From assembly GCA_905214105.1 (NCBI GenBank), contig CAJMKK010000001.1:310001-374000 (forward strand): 64,000 bases of DNA, given 5' to 3'. Both the position numbers and the translations under genes were made by a program. Below the pieces are notes generated by a model. That model was not told the origin of the DNA. It searched no databases and saw only the letters and a list, made by a program, of their open reading frames with translations. Numbering within the stretch: position 1 is the stretch's first letter; every line of letters begins with the position of its first letter. Below, one piece after another: positions 1 through 9,183 of the stretch. The DNA is from an uncultured bacterium. GTDB lineage: Bacteria; Actinomycetota; Coriobacteriia; Coriobacteriales; Coriobacteriaceae.

Positions 1-522
1 CTCGTCGAGCAGCAGCAGGCGCGGCTTGGTGAGCGTGGCCATGAGCAGGGTGAGTGCCTGGCGTTGACCGCCCGAAAGCAGGCCGACCTTGGCGTTGAGG
101 CGCGTGTCCAGACCGAGGTCCAGGCGCTTGAGCAGCTCAACGTACTCGTCCTTCTCGGCCTTGGTGACGCCCCACGAAAGACCGCGACGCTGGCCGCGGC
201 GCTTGGCGAGGGCCAGGTTCTCGGCGATCTGCATGTCGGCTGCGGTGCCGCGCATGGGGTCCTGGAACACGCGGCCCAGGTACTTGGCACGCTGCGACTC
301 GCTCAGGCGCGAGATATCAGTGCCGTCAAGCTCGATAACGCCCGAATCGAGCGGATACACGCCGGCGATCATGTTGAGCAGCGTGGACTTGCCGGCGCCG
401 TTGCCGCCGATCACGGTTACAAAGTCGCCGTCGTTAAGGGTGAGGTCGACACCGGTAAGAGCGCGCTTCTCGGTGACGGTGCCCTTGTTAAAGGTCTTTT
501 TGACGTGCGAGAGCTTAAGCAT
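1..522 (-). CDS. ABC transporter ATP-binding protein (3' end beyond the window)
   Basis: This is the nucleotide-binding subunit that powers the importer encoded with the next two genes. The visible 174 residues start MLKLSHVKKTF and show a Walker A motif GGNGAGKST (residues 39-47), the ABC signature LSGGQRQ (149-155) and the beginning of Walker B, LLLLDE, right at the window edge. The protein is therefore truncated only by the window. Its ATG overlaps the last 8 bases of the permease gene, which suggests translational coupling. The family (ATPase partner of COG4120-type permeases, as I recall it) handles small ligands such as aromatic amino acids; the ligand here cannot be read from the sequence. 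Confidence 0.93.
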   Translation of the reverse strand, partial: MLKLSHVKKTFNKGTVTEKRALTGVDLTLNDGDFVTVIGGNGAGKSTLLNMIAGVYPLDSGVIELDGTDISRLSESQRAKYLGRVFQDPMRGTAADMQIAENLALAKRRGQRRGLSWGVTKAEKDEYVELLKRLDLGLDTRLNAKVGLLSGGQRQALTLLMATLTKPRLLLLDE

Positions 523-1438
523 CTGCCTCATCTCCCTTCGTGTAGGAGCTGCGGAGCTTATAGCGCTCCCAAACCACGGGCACGCACAGGGCCACGGCGA
601 CGATCACGGCGGAGAGCAGCTTCATGTCGTTGGCGTCCATGCCCAACTGCAGCACGATGGCGCGGATAAGGAAGTACACCACGGAGCCAAAGACGGCGGA
701 GGCAAGACGGACGCTAAACTGCGTGAGACCGCCGGGCAACAGGCGGCCGAGCACCTCGCCGATAACAATGGCGGCAAGACCGATAACGATGGCGCCGGTG
801 CCCATGCCAATGTCGGCATACTTCTGGCTCTGGCAGATGAGTGCGCCCGAAAGGCCGATGAGGGCGTTGGAGAGCACGAGGGCGATCATCTTGGTGGAGT
901 TGGTGTTGACGCCCAGGGCGCGGATCATGTACTCGTTGTTGCCGGTGGCGCGCAGTGCCGAGCCGATCTCGGTGCCAAAGAACCAATACAGGATGGCAAC
1001 GATAGCCACGGCGAGCAAAATACCCAGGATGATGGCGACGGTGGACTGCGGCAGACCGGTCATATTGCTGACGGCCGAGAACACGGTGCCCTTGGCAAGA
1101 ATGGGCGTATTGGATTTGCCCATGATGCGCAGGTTGATGGACCACAGACTGATCTGGGTGAGGATTCCGGCGAGGATTGCGGGAATCTCAAAGACGGTGG
1201 TCAGAATGCCCGTGACGGCGCCCGCGATGGCGCCGGCGCACATGCCGGCCAGCACGGCGAGCAGCGGGTCGACGTTGTTATTGACGATGAGCACAGCGCA
1301 GACGCAGCCGCCGAGGGCAAAGCTGCCGTCGCAGGTCATATCGGGAATGTCGAGCAGGCGGAACGTGATAAACACGCCAAGCACCATAATGCCCCAGAGG
1401 ACGCCCTGCGAAACGGCGCCCTGCAATGCAATGAGCAT
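515..1438 (-). CDS. ABC transporter permease, COG4120-like
   Basis: Integral membrane subunit of 307 residues, made almost entirely of hydrophobic segments alternating with short polar loops. It matches the single-permease importers that work with an ABC_sub_bind lipoprotein. An AGGAGGT ribosome binding site lies just upstream of the ATG. It sits between the ATPase gene, which it overlaps by 8 bases, and the binding-protein gene, from which it is separated by 204 bases containing a strong hairpin. The gap probably lets the binding protein be made in excess over the membrane parts. Substrate unknown. Confidence 0.88.
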   Translation of the reverse strand: MLIALQGAVSQGVLWGIMVLGVFITFRLLDIPDMTCDGSFALGGCVCAVLIVNNNVDPLLAVLAGMCAGAIAGAVTGILTTVFEIPAILAGILTQISLWSINLRIMGKSNTPILAKGTVFSAVSNMTGLPQSTVAIILGILLAVAIVAILYWFFGTEIGSALRATGNNEYMIRALGVNTNSTKMIALVLSNALIGLSGALICQSQKYADIGMGTGAIVIGLAAIVIGEVLGRLLPGGLTQFSVRLASAVFGSVVYFLIRAIVLQLGMDANDMKLLSAVIVAVALCVPVVWERYKLRSSYTKGDEADA

Positions 1439-1542
1439 GCTTCATACCTCCTAGGATAGGGTGGACACGTGAGTCACCATGATAACGGTAACAATGTATA
1501 GAAGAGCTGCGGACGGATGTTTTGTCTCATCCGAAACAAGCA

Positions 1543-1571
1543 GGGCGAACGCCGGTCTTTAGCGTTCGCCC
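1543..1571 (-). terminator. Stem-loop between binding-protein and permease genes
   Basis: A perfect 10-bp stem (GGGCGAACGC pairing with GCGTTCGCCC) with a 9-base loop lies in the 204-base gap. Read on the minus strand it is followed by a weakly T-rich stretch, not a clean U-run. It could be a partial terminator or an mRNA-stabilising 3' end for the lipoprotein message. Confidence 0.55.
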
Positions 1572-1642
1572 CAAGGACTCAGATATTGAATAACGCGGCT
1601 GTGGCGCGCGTGCGGGCCCTAGACGCGTTACCGCGCATGGCG

Positions 1643-2623
1643 CTACTCGTCCAGAGCGGAAAGGTCGATGCCCAGAGCCTCGGCCATCTCGTCGTTCTTG
1701 ACGACGACCAGGTCCTTGCTCGAGAGATGCTTGATTGGCATATCCTCGGGCTTGGCCTCGCCCTTCAGGATCTTAACGGCCATCTCGCCCGCGGCGTAGC
1801 CCAGGTCCTCATAGTTGATGGAGAGGGTGAACAGGCCGCCGGCCTTACACATACCCTCCTCGCCAGTCACGAAGGGGAGCTTGTTCTCCTTGCAGATCTG
1901 GCCGACCTGCGAGGCACCCGCGGCGATGGTGTTGTCGGTGGGGGAGTACAGCGCATCGACCTTGCCCACGGCAGACTCGACGACGGACTGAATCTCGTTG
2001 GAGCTCGAGACGGTGAAGTCAGTGTACTGGAGGCCCAGCTTGTCGAGCTCCTTCTTGGCGGCCTTGATCTGGACGTCGGAGTTGGACTCGGCGGTGCAGT
2101 AGAGCAGGCCGACCTTCTTTACGTCGGGCAGGACCTTCTGCATCATCTCGAGTTGCTCGGCGACCGGGGTGAGGTCGGAAGCGCCTGTGACGTTGGTACC
2201 CGGCTTGTCGTTGTCCTGGACCAGGCCGGAGGCGGCGTAGTCGGTGATGGCGCAGCCCACGATGGGGATATCCGCCGTGGCACCGGCAGCAGCCTGTGCG
2301 GCGGGCGTGGCGATGGCGTAGATCAGGTCGACGCCATCGCCCACGAACTTGTCGGCGATGGACTTACACGTGGACTGGTCGTTCTGGGCGTTCTTCTGGT
2401 CGATCTTGACCTTAAGGCCGCTCTCCTTGATGGCCTTGACAAAGCCGTCGTTGGCGGCATCGAGTGCGGAGTGCTCGGTGAGCTGCAGAACGCCGATGGT
2501 GTAGTCGGAACCGGCGGCAGCAGAGCCGGAACCAGAGTTGCCGCCGCATCCGGCGAGCGGGGCGAGCGCGAGCAGGCCGGCGGAGACCAGAAGGCTCCTG
2601 CGGCTGATGGTGATGTCCTTCAT
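1643..2623 (-). CDS. ABC transporter substrate-binding lipoprotein (ABC_sub_bind family)
   Basis: Periplasm-type binding protein of 326 residues, anchored by lipid on the outer face of the membrane. The N-terminus has a twin-arginine stretch (SRRSLL) followed by a hydrophobic segment and the lipobox LAGC, so export by Tat and lipidation are likely. The ATG at 2623 is chosen because a GGGGGT Shine-Dalgarno sequence lies just upstream; a longer frame would add 16 residues upstream of the signal peptide. It is the first gene of the importer. Relatives include TrpX-like tryptophan/tyrosine binding proteins, but no T-box leader is present, so the ligand is left open. Confidence 0.88.
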   Translation of the reverse strand: MKDITISRRSLLVSAGLLALAPLAGCGGNSGSGSAAAGSDYTIGVLQLTEHSALDAANDGFVKAIKESGLKVKIDQKNAQNDQSTCKSIADKFVGDGVDLIYAIATPAAQAAAGATADIPIVGCAITDYAASGLVQDNDKPGTNVTGASDLTPVAEQLEMMQKVLPDVKKVGLLYCTAESNSDVQIKAAKKELDKLGLQYTDFTVSSSNEIQSVVESAVGKVDALYSPTDNTIAAGASQVGQICKENKLPFVTGEEGMCKAGGLFTLSINYEDLGYAAGEMAVKILKGEAKPEDMPIKHLSSKDLVVVKNDEMAEALGIDLSALDE

Positions 2624-2686
2624 ATCATTACCCCCAGTATAAAAATGGCTGGAAACACTGCACTGGGACAAAGTGCAAGTGGAACT

Positions 2687-2714
2687 ATAGTAGCGCTGAT
2701 GTCCATTTTTACAA
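2687..2714 (-). promoter_or_regulatory. Promoter of the ABC importer
   Basis: On the minus strand TTGTAA (-35) and TACTAT (-10) are separated by 16 bases, ending about 63 bases upstream of the lipoprotein ATG. This fits a housekeeping sigma promoter. Confidence 0.6.
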
Positions 2715-2783
2715 CAGCCTGGCGGGTTTTTTAATACAGAATCGGATGGGCGGTACGGGTAGTCGAATGGGCGGCGGAGGGCC

Positions 2784-3569
2784 TTATGCGGCGGAGGAGG
2801 CGTCGTCCTCGTCCAGGGCGGCGAAGAGCTTCTTGCCGTCGAGCAGGCGCGTGCTGACGTTTCTCATACGGGCGATCTCGACGGTGCGCAGTGTATCGTC
2901 GGTGCCTCGGGTGTCGTAGACCGTTCCCAGCAGATACGAGATGCCATCGCGCTGCCTGATGGCAAAGGGACGGAGTGTCATCCGTGCTGCTTCGGTTTCG
3001 CCGTGTGTCGTGACGCTCGAAATATCAAAACTCACCGTGGTTCCGTGGTCGATGGCCTGCTCGACGAGCTCGCACGTGTCGATGCGCTTGATGGGCGTGC
3101 GTGTTGCCTTGGTAGCCTTGCTGCCTGCGCTTGGAGCGGGTTCGGGTGTATCGAGGTAGCCGCGAACGTCGGCGCTCGCCATGGCAACTAAGTGCTGCGC
3201 CATGCTCTTGCGGATAGCGATGGGCGTGGAGCGGTTGCGCATGACCATACCGTGGAGCCGGATGATCTCTTCATCGGTGAGCGGGCGGGTAAGAAGTTTG
3301 TAGCCCATGCCGCGTTTGTATTCAATTTCGTATCCGGCATGGCGAAGCGCGGAGATGGCGGTGTAGATGCTGCGCCGCGCCGCCGAGATGGGCATGCGGG
3401 CGGGGTCGTCGGGATGGGCGAGGCGCCGGATCAACTCATCGGAAAGCATGGCCTTGTCCTCGCCGGTGTTTTCGCTTAATAGTTGCAGGATGCGAACGGC
3501 GCGATAGGCTGCCATCGAGGCGGCGCCTCTAGTCGTGGTGTCGTAGGTTTCAACAGCGGCTTCGGTCAT
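2784..3569 (-). CDS. WYL-domain transcriptional regulator
   Basis: A 261-residue predicted transcription factor. The N-terminal half (about residues 15-105) looks like a winged helix-turn-helix (AARRSIYTAISALRHAGYEIEYKRGMGYKLL). The C-terminal half has the pattern of a WYL ligand-sensing domain (TMTLRPFAIRQRDGISYLLGTVYD, then an R-rich strand TVEIARMRNV). The ATG at 3569 is preferred over a GTG three codons earlier because the GGAAAGGA ribosome binding site has better spacing. It is transcribed in the same direction as the ABC importer 160 bases downstream and could control it; that link is inference. Confidence 0.78.
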   Translation of the reverse strand: MTEAAVETYDTTTRGAASMAAYRAVRILQLLSENTGEDKAMLSDELIRRLAHPDDPARMPISAARRSIYTAISALRHAGYEIEYKRGMGYKLLTRPLTDEEIIRLHGMVMRNRSTPIAIRKSMAQHLVAMASADVRGYLDTPEPAPSAGSKATKATRTPIKRIDTCELVEQAIDHGTTVSFDISSVTTHGETEAARMTLRPFAIRQRDGISYLLGTVYDTRGTDDTLRTVEIARMRNVSTRLLDGKKLFAALDEDDASSAA

Positions 3570-3744
3570 GGTGTCCACGTCCTTTCCGTTTTGGGTGGCG
3601 ACGGTATGGAGCCTAGAACGTGGGGCTTTCCCAGGGGCGCAGGGCGCTCTGGGCGGTCGGTAGTCGTCGGCAAACGGCGGGTCGAGTTTTCAACAGCCCT
3701 GCTCAACTGACCAAAAACTTGCCAGAAGCTTGACGGATGCTGTT

Positions 3745-3780
3745 GAAAAAAGCGTCTCTCGATCGATGTCGAGAGACGCT
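3745..3780 (-). terminator. Intrinsic terminator of asnS
   Basis: A perfect 12-bp stem (AGCGTCTCTCGA pairing with its complement at 3769-3780) with a 6-base loop, followed on the minus strand by a run of T (complement of 3745-3750). Confidence 0.9.
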
Positions 3781-3827
3781 TGTGCGATGAGCGTTGGCGT
3801 GTGGCGACGCGAGCTAGCGTCCGACGA

Positions 3828-5231
3828 TTAGAAGTCGGCGTTGCCCACGGTGCGCGGGTGCGGCAGGACGTCGCGGATGTTGCCCACGCCGGTCAGATAC
3901 ATGACCAAGCGCTCGAAGCCCAGACCGTAGCCGGCGTGCTTGCAGGAACCGTAGCGGCGCAGGTCAAGGTAGTACTTGTACTGCTCGGGATTCATGCCCA
4001 GGTCCTTGATGCGGGCCTCGAGCAGATCCAGGCGCTCCTCGCGCTGGGAGCCGCCGATGATCTCGCCGATACCGGGAACCAGGCAGTCGGCGGCGGCGAC
4101 GGTCTTGCCGTCCTCGTTCATGCGCATGTAGAACGCCTTGATCTCGGCCGGGTAGTCGGTCACAAAAGTCGGTCGCTTAAAGTGCTCCTCGGTCAGGAAG
4201 CGCTCGTGCTCGGTCTGCAGGTCGATGCCCCAGCTGACGGGGTAATCAAACTGGTGGCCAGCAGCGACTGCCTGCTCCAGGATCTCGACGGCCTCGGTGT
4301 AGGTAACGCGGGCAAAGTCGGAGTTGGCGACATGGTCCAGGCGCTCGAGCAGACCCTTGTCCACAAACTTGTTGAGCATATTGAGCTCGTCGGGGCAGGT
4401 GGCCATAACGTCCTTAAGGACGTACTTGAGCATAGCCTCGGCGTTATCCATGTAGTCGTTCAGATCGGCAAAGGCCATCTCGGGCTCGATCATCCAAAAC
4501 TCGGCGGCGTGGCGCGTGGTGTTGGAGTTCTCGGCACGGAAGGTGGGGCCAAAGGTGTACACGTCGCCAAAGGCCATGGCAAAGTTCTCGGCATTGAGCT
4601 GGCCGGACACGGTGAGGCTTGCATGCTTGCCAAAGAAGTCCTGGCTCCAGTCAACCTCGCCGGACTCGGTGAGGGGCGGATTTTTGGGGTCGAGCGTGGT
4701 CACGCGGAACATCTCGCCGGCGCCCTCGCAGTCACTCGTGGTGATGATGGGGGTGTTGACGTAGACAAAGCCCTGCTCCTGGAAGAAGCGGTGGATGGCG
4801 GCAGCCGCGACAGAGCGGATGCGGAACACGGCGCGGAACAGGTTGGTGCGCGGACGCAGGTGCTGCTGGGTGCGCAGGAACTCGACGGTTGCGCGCTTCT
4901 TCTGCAGCGGGTAATCCGGGGCGCTGACGCCCTCGACCTCGATGGAGGTGGCAGAAAGCTCGAAAGGCTGGGGCGCATCGGGGGTCAGCTTGACGGTGCC
5001 GGTGCAAATGAGTGCGGCCGAGACGTTTTGATGGGCGATCTCGTCGTAGTTGTCGAGTGCCTCGCGGTTCATGACGACCTGCAGGTCGCGGAAGCAGCTG
5101 CCGTCGTTGAGCGTAACAAAGCCAAAGTTCTTCATGTCGCGGACGGACTTAACCCAGCCGGCGACGGTGACAGTCTGGCCGCCGAGCGACTCGGCATCGG
5201 CATAGAGCTGCGCGATTTTGGTGCGGTTCAC
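3828..5231 (-). CDS. asnS: Asparaginyl-tRNA synthetase
   Basis: Class II aminoacyl-tRNA synthetase that charges tRNA-Asn in the cytoplasm; 467 residues, the usual length. The N-terminal OB-fold anticodon-binding domain ([25 protein letters not shown]) is followed by the class II catalytic core: motif 2 around [21 protein letters not shown] and motif 3 [15 protein letters not shown] near the C-terminus. The GTG at 5231 is chosen because GGGAGGA stands 4 bases upstream; the in-frame ATG further up lies inside that ribosome binding site. It has its own terminator and no T-box leader. Its presence implies direct Asn charging. Confidence 0.96.
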   Translation of the reverse strand: MNRTKIAQLYADAESLGGQTVTVAGWVKSVRDMKNFGFVTLNDGSCFRDLQVVMNREALDNYDEIAHQNVSAALICTGTVKLTPDAPQPFELSATSIEVEGVSAPDYPLQKKRATVEFLRTQQHLRPRTNLFRAVFRIRSVAAAAIHRFFQEQGFVYVNTPIITTSDCEGAGEMFRVTTLDPKNPPLTESGEVDWSQDFFGKHASLTVSGQLNAENFAMAFGDVYTFGPTFRAENSNTTRHAAEFWMIEPEMAFADLNDYMDNAEAMLKYVLKDVMATCPDELNMLNKFVDKGLLERLDHVANSDFARVTYTEAVEILEQAVAAGHQFDYPVSWGIDLQTEHERFLTEEHFKRPTFVTDYPAEIKAFYMRMNEDGKTVAAADCLVPGIGEIIGGSQREERLDLLEARIKDLGMNPEQYKYYLDLRRYGSCKHAGYGLGFERLVMYLTGVGNIRDVLPHPRTVGNADF

Positions 5232-5343
5232 GTATCCTCCCATAACGGTTGAATGATAGTTATCCATACAGTTCGATATTCTAGCAGCTCGGCTCATTTG
5301 GGCTATACAGATAAGGCATTGGCGGGATGGTTTTTCAAACGAA

Positions 5344-5375
5344 AAGTGCCCGCGGCCAAACGGTCGCGGGCACTT
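5344..5375 (-). terminator. Terminator of the EIIA gene
   Basis: An 11-bp stem (AAGTGCCCGCG with CGCGGGCACTT) lies between the EIIA stop and asnS. On the minus strand it runs into TTTTCGTTT. Confidence 0.8.
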
Positions 5376-5410
5376 GACGAGGTGCCTTTTGGCTGTGGGG
5401 CGGGGCCTGG

Positions 5411-5974
5411 CTACTTGGTCTTGGCTACCAGCAGCGGGTCGCCAAGCTTGACGAGCGGGTTGCCGCCGATAAGCGTTCCAGACTCGCCGACATGGTCGAT
5501 GCTCTTAAGACGATCGAGCTCGGAGACGATGACGGTCACGATGTCCTCGTGACCAGCGGCCTTAATGGCCTCGCGATCGAAGCTGATGAGCGGCTGGCCC
5601 GCCTTGACCACATCACCCATCTCGACAAAGCGGGCAAAACCCTTGCCGTTCATTTCCACGGTGCCCAGGCCGACATGGATAAACACGCGAAGACCGTCCT
5701 CGGTGATCATGCCAATGGAGTGGTTGGTGACAGTGGTGGCGCCGATGCGGCCGTTGGCGGGCGCATAGATGGTGCCGGTAATGGGCTCGATGCCATAGCC
5801 CTGGCCAAGCATGCCCGAGGCGATCGTCTCGTCGGGAACCTCGTCCAGGTTGACGAGCACGCCGTTGACGGGGGCGTAGATGACGCCTTCGCGGGTGGCG
5901 AAGCTTGCTGCGGGCGGAACGGACGCCTCGCCGGTCGAGGTGAAGGTGGACTTAAGCGAATCGAGCAGACCCAT
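5411..5974 (-). CDS. crr: PTS glucose-type EIIA component
   Basis: Cytoplasmic phosphocarrier of 187 residues that passes phosphate from HPr to an EIIB domain. The EIIA-Glc signature is present: the first histidine in TNHSIGM and the active-site histidine in [17 protein letters not shown]. The ATG at 5974 follows a GGAGG site. It is a free-standing EIIA with its own terminator. Two PTS permeases in this window (EIICB at 14.2 kb, EIIC at 57.2 kb) carry no IIA domain, so this protein may serve them. The symbol is given by analogy with the free-standing EIIA-Glc of other bacteria. Confidence 0.9.
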   Translation of the reverse strand: MGLLDSLKSTFTSTGEASVPPAASFATREGVIYAPVNGVLVNLDEVPDETIASGMLGQGYGIEPITGTIYAPANGRIGATTVTNHSIGMITEDGLRVFIHVGLGTVEMNGKGFARFVEMGDVVKAGQPLISFDREAIKAAGHEDIVTVIVSELDRLKSIDHVGESGTLIGGNPLVKLGDPLLVAKTK

Positions 5975-6217
5975 AGTTGCCTCCAACTTAAATAGGCGCA
6001 TATCGCGCGTTTGGTTTGCCGGAAACGTTTCATATGTGTTTCGCGGCTTGGTCAACGCCCCTATTCTACGCTGCTCAGCGATACCTCTGAGCTGGGATTA
6101 TGTGATATATCAGTTGAAGGGAAACTTATTGCCGGAGAGTTTCTACGTCCTGCACCCAACTGGGGTACGCTTAGATGCGAAAAAAGAGTGCGCAAAATTT
6201 GCGCGAAGGGAGCACAT

Positions 6218-7120
6218 ATGATTGTCGAGAACCATGCGCTGTGGGGCGAGGAACCGACCGAGGATTATCCGGCGACCTTTACGTATCTGGGTGCCGAGCC
6301 GCTGCCCGATAAACCGAATGGCCGTCGCCCTGCCGTGATTATCTGCGGCGGAGGTGCGTTTACGCATATCGCTCCGCATGAGCAGGATCCCGTGGCGTTT
6401 GCGTTTTTGGATCACGGCTACCAGGCCTTTGTGCTCAACTATGTGACGAGCGGCACGGGTGACGTAAGTTTTCCGCACCCGCAGGCAGATCTTGCCAAGA
6501 TGGTCGCCACGGTGCGTGCGAATGCCGACGAGTGGCATGTCGATCCCAAACGCGTGTGCGTCGTGGGCTTTTCTGCTGGCGGCATGATTTGCGCCTCGCT
6601 GGCAACACAGTGGAAGACCGGCCCCTTCGCGGCACTTGCCGGGGCGCGTCCGGACGACATTCGTCCCGATGCCGTGGTGCTGGGCTATCCATTGCTCGAC
6701 TTTGCCTATGTGCGCGACATGCAGACGCGCGATCCGCGCATTGACTTGCGTGTGCCCAAGACGGGCGGCAAGACGGGGCGCGATTTGCTCAACGACTACC
6801 TGTCGATGGTGACGGGCGGCGAGGCAACTGACGAGCATCTGGCCGACATCTGCCCCACCACGCATGTTTCGCGTCAGATGCCACCGACCTTTGTATGGGG
6901 CGTGTCCGACGACAAGACGGCGCCGATCGCGCAGGTCTATCCGTTTGCGCAGCGCATGGCCGAGGAGGGCGTTGCATGCGAGATGCACGTCTTTGACCAG
7001 GGCGGTCACGGCCTTTCGCTCGGCAACGCCAATACCGCGGTCGACAACGAGGACAAGCAGGTTTCCGTCCGTCCCTGGATCCGCCTGGCCTTCCGCTTCC
7101 TGGAACGCCACAGGTTTTAG
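6218..7120 (+). CDS. Alpha/beta hydrolase, esterase/lipase family
   Basis: A 300-residue hydrolase of the Aes/BD-FAE group (carboxylesterases, often acting on acetylated or feruloylated sugars). The oxyanion-hole region is CGGGAF, the nucleophile elbow GFSAGG, and the catalytic histidine sits in DQGGHGLSLG near the C-terminus; the acid is probably the Asp in WGVSDDKTAP. No signal peptide, so it is cytoplasmic. The ATG at 6218 is set by GAAGGGAG just upstream. It appears monocistronic. The substrate cannot be told. Confidence 0.85.
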   Translation: MIVENHALWGEEPTEDYPATFTYLGAEPLPDKPNGRRPAVIICGGGAFTHIAPHEQDPVAFAFLDHGYQAFVLNYVTSGTGDVSFPHPQADLAKMVATVRANADEWHVDPKRVCVVGFSAGGMICASLATQWKTGPFAALAGARPDDIRPDAVVLGYPLLDFAYVRDMQTRDPRIDLRVPKTGGKTGRDLLNDYLSMVTGGEATDEHLADICPTTHVSRQMPPTFVWGVSDDKTAPIAQVYPFAQRMAEEGVACEMHVFDQGGHGLSLGNANTAVDNEDKQVSVRPWIRLAFRFLERHRF

Positions 7121-7147
7121 TTACGGCGTTTTACCAAACGCCGTAAC
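7120..7147. terminator. Perfect hairpin after the esterase gene
   Basis: A 12-bp perfect stem (GTTACGGCGTTT and its complement) with a TACC loop begins at the last base of the esterase stop codon. No T-run follows on either strand, so it may act as a weak or bidirectional terminator, or stabilise the mRNA end. Confidence 0.55.
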
Positions 7148-7160
7148 CACTTGACGCTGC

Positions 7161-7259
7161 AAGCCCGCCAGAGCGGCAATCTGCCTTTCAACTTCGGCGG
7201 CATGAACAGAAGGTCAATGCCGTCTCGTTTCAAGGCACCTTGCTCGCTCTGACGGGCTT
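7161..7259. repeat. Imperfect 99-bp palindromic element
   Basis: Outer arms AAGCCCGCCAGAGCG (7161-7175) and CGCTCTGACGGGCTT (7245-7259) pair over 15 bp with one mismatch. Pairing continues inward (TGCCTTTCAAC against GTTTCAAGGCA) and an inner GGCAT/ATGCC stem closes the centre. It is noncoding and lies between the esterase and the converging GntR gene. The architecture recalls the larger palindromes at 24.6, 41.5 and 60.5 kb, but the sequence is different. Confidence 0.6.
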
Positions 7260-7392
7260 TCGCTGTCTGCGCCAAAACATCGGCGTTGTCTTGGCTGCCA
7301 AAAGAATGATCCCTCGGGGACGGAGGAAAGCGGATCAGTTTGGGCGGTGCTGGCGCTAAGGTCTAAGACCGACGTCGTCCCTTGTTGCTTTC

Positions 7393-8043
7393 CTACCAGA
7401 CGGTGAACTGGGCGTTTTCCGTGTTCCAATGGACATCGCGAACGTAGTCGCGCACGCCCGTCGCATCTCGTGCTTCGAACAACTCAAGAATATGAGCATG
7501 TTCGCTGTTGGCTTTATTGAGCAGTTTGCACGCCGTCTCTTGGTCGACAGTCTCGTAATCGCGCTTGATAAAGCAGCGCTCGAGTTGCGAGATCATGTCG
7601 CGCAGACGGTCGTTGCCGCAGCGGTTGAAGTACGTAAGGTGAAAGTCTCGCTGAATGTCGTCGTACTTACGGATGAGGCCGCCTTGGATCGCGAGGTCCA
7701 TGGAGCCGACGAGAAATTTAAGCTGCGTAATGTCATCGTCGGTTAGGTTCGGACAGGCGAGATATGCGGCCTGCCCGTCGAGCGGCCCCATAATCTCAAA
7801 GACTTCAACGGCGTTTTGCTGATCGAACCCACGGACGCGGAATCCGCGGCGGGGGAGATTGTCCAGGTAGCCATCGCTTGCCAGCTGGATGAGCGCCTCG
7901 CGGACCGGCGTGCGCGACACGCCCATGGCATCGCAGATCGCTTGCTCGCTCAGCCGGTCGCCGGCGGACAACTCGCCGGCGTCAATACGGCTCGAAATAT
8001 AGTCGTATACGTGGTCCTTCAGGGGCCTTCTGAGCGTTTCCAT
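7393..8043 (-). CDS. GntR-family (FCD) transcriptional regulator
   Basis: A 216-residue regulator. The N-terminal GntR winged helix (LKDHVYDYISSRIDAGELSAGDRLSEQAICDAMGVSRTPVREALIQLASDGYL) is followed by an all-helical FCD effector domain with its typical metal-binding pattern (DIQRDFH and a later SEHAHILELFEARD). It is divergent from the dimethylarginine hydrolase gene. A perfect TTGTAT-N5-ATACAA palindrome sits in the shared intergenic region, the kind of site FCD regulators bind. It probably controls the hydrolase and antiporter; the effector is unknown. Confidence 0.9.
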   Translation of the reverse strand: METLRRPLKDHVYDYISSRIDAGELSAGDRLSEQAICDAMGVSRTPVREALIQLASDGYLDNLPRRGFRVRGFDQQNAVEVFEIMGPLDGQAAYLACPNLTDDDITQLKFLVGSMDLAIQGGLIRKYDDIQRDFHLTYFNRCGNDRLRDMISQLERCFIKRDYETVDQETACKLLNKANSEHAHILELFEARDATGVRDYVRDVHWNTENAQFTVW

Positions 8044-8190
8044 GAGCTTGTGTTCCTTAACGGTATATTTCTAAAATTAAATACGTTTCGCTTGAATAGC
8101 TCAGTCGAATTATAGAACGACCAGCTAAATCGTGCTACTTTGCGCCGATAAGCAGGAATACGCTTACCGAGGATTATCTACCGTTCGGGA

Positions 8191-8207
8191 TTGTATGCAA
8201 TATACAA
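8191..8207. promoter_or_regulatory. Candidate operator for the GntR regulator
   Basis: Perfect inverted repeat TTGTAT (8191-8196), 5-base spacer, ATACAA (8202-8207), about 90 bases upstream of the hydrolase ATG. FCD-type GntR proteins typically recognise TTGTAT-like half sites. Confidence 0.6.
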
Positions 8208-8297
8208 AACAGCAAAGACACCCTAAGATAAAGCCATCGGAAGGAAGGCGGACGCAAGGAAGTCCGCTCAGTACTATGAGATCCAAGGAGGATCATC

Positions 8298-9074
8298 ATG
8301 ACCAAGTTCAGCCACGTCATCATCCGTCGTCCCGGCAAGTCCCTGAGCAATGGCATCACGAGCGCTCCCGAGCTTGGCCAGCCCATCTACGAGCGCGCTA
8401 TCGAGGAGCATTACGATTACGAGCACGCACTCGAGCAGTGCGGCGTTGACGTGTCGGTGCTGCCGGCACTCGAGCAGTATCCCGACAGCTGCTTCGTCGA
8501 AGATCCGGCCGTTATCACTCGCTGCGGCGCCATCATTACCAACCCCGGCGCCGATAGCCGCAACGGCGAGAAGGACGAGATTGAGCCGGCCGTCCGTCGC
8601 TTCTTTGACGACGAGCATGTCAAGCACATCGTTTCTCCGGGCACGCTTGACGGCGGCGACGTCATGATGGTCGGTGACCATTTCTACGTCGGTCGCTCCG
8701 CTCGTACCAACGAAGAGGGCATTCGCCAGTTCTGCGAGATTCTCGAGGGCTGGGGCCTCGAGGGTTCTGAGGTTCCGCTGGAGGAGGTCCTGCACCTCAA
8801 GACGGGCGTCAACTACATCGAGGACAACAACATGCTCGTCTCTGGTGAGTTCATCGATAAGCCCGACTTTGCCCAGTACAACAAGATCGTCGTGCCCGAG
8901 GACGAGGCGTACGGCGCAAACTGCATCTGGGTCAACGGTACGGTCATCGTTGCCGAGGGCTATCCGACTGTGCTCAAGGCCGTGCAGGATCTGGGCTACA
9001 AGACACTCGTCGTTGACACCTCCGAGTATCGCAAGGTCGACGGCGGCCTTTCTTGCCTGTCGCTGCGCTTCTAA
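8298..9074 (+). CDS. Dimethylarginine dimethylaminohydrolase-like protein (amidinotransferase fold)
   Basis: A 258-residue enzyme of the guanidine-modifying superfamily. It should cleave a substituted guanidino group (methylated arginine to citrulline plus amine, or arginine to citrulline plus ammonia). Family marks are present: SCFVEDPAV, GTLDGGDVM, the catalytic histidine in HLKTGVNYIED and the nucleophilic cysteine in GGLSCLSLRF at the C-terminus. The length fits DDAH better than the longer arginine deiminases. A strong AAGGAGGATCATC site precedes the ATG. The next gene is a basic amino acid antiporter, which suggests uptake of the substrate in exchange for the product. Confidence 0.85.
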   Translation: MTKFSHVIIRRPGKSLSNGITSAPELGQPIYERAIEEHYDYEHALEQCGVDVSVLPALEQYPDSCFVEDPAVITRCGAIITNPGADSRNGEKDEIEPAVRRFFDDEHVKHIVSPGTLDGGDVMMVGDHFYVGRSARTNEEGIRQFCEILEGWGLEGSEVPLEEVLHLKTGVNYIEDNNMLVSGEFIDKPDFAQYNKIVVPEDEAYGANCIWVNGTVIVAEGYPTVLKAVQDLGYKTLVVDTSEYRKVDGGLSCLSLRF

Positions 9075-9110
9075 CGCGATAGCTGTAACAGTCTGATGAT
9101 CGCTTGACCG

Positions 9111-9150
9111 ATGGCCCGGCACCCGATTCGGGACGTCCGGGCCATCTTTC
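9111..9150 (+). terminator. Hairpin between hydrolase and antiporter genes
   Basis: ATGGCCCGG and CCGGGCCAT form a 9-bp stem enclosing a second small stem (CCCGATTCGGG), followed by CTTTCGTT. It may be a partial terminator that lowers transcription into the antiporter gene. Confidence 0.65.
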
Positions 9151-9183
9151 GTTCGATCACATGATGAAGGGGGTGCACATACA

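Noticed and set aside
5232..5297. Longer AsnRS beginning [10 protein letters not shown]
   Set aside because: No ribosome binding site there, and the sequence before GTG 5231 contains the GGGAGGA site itself.
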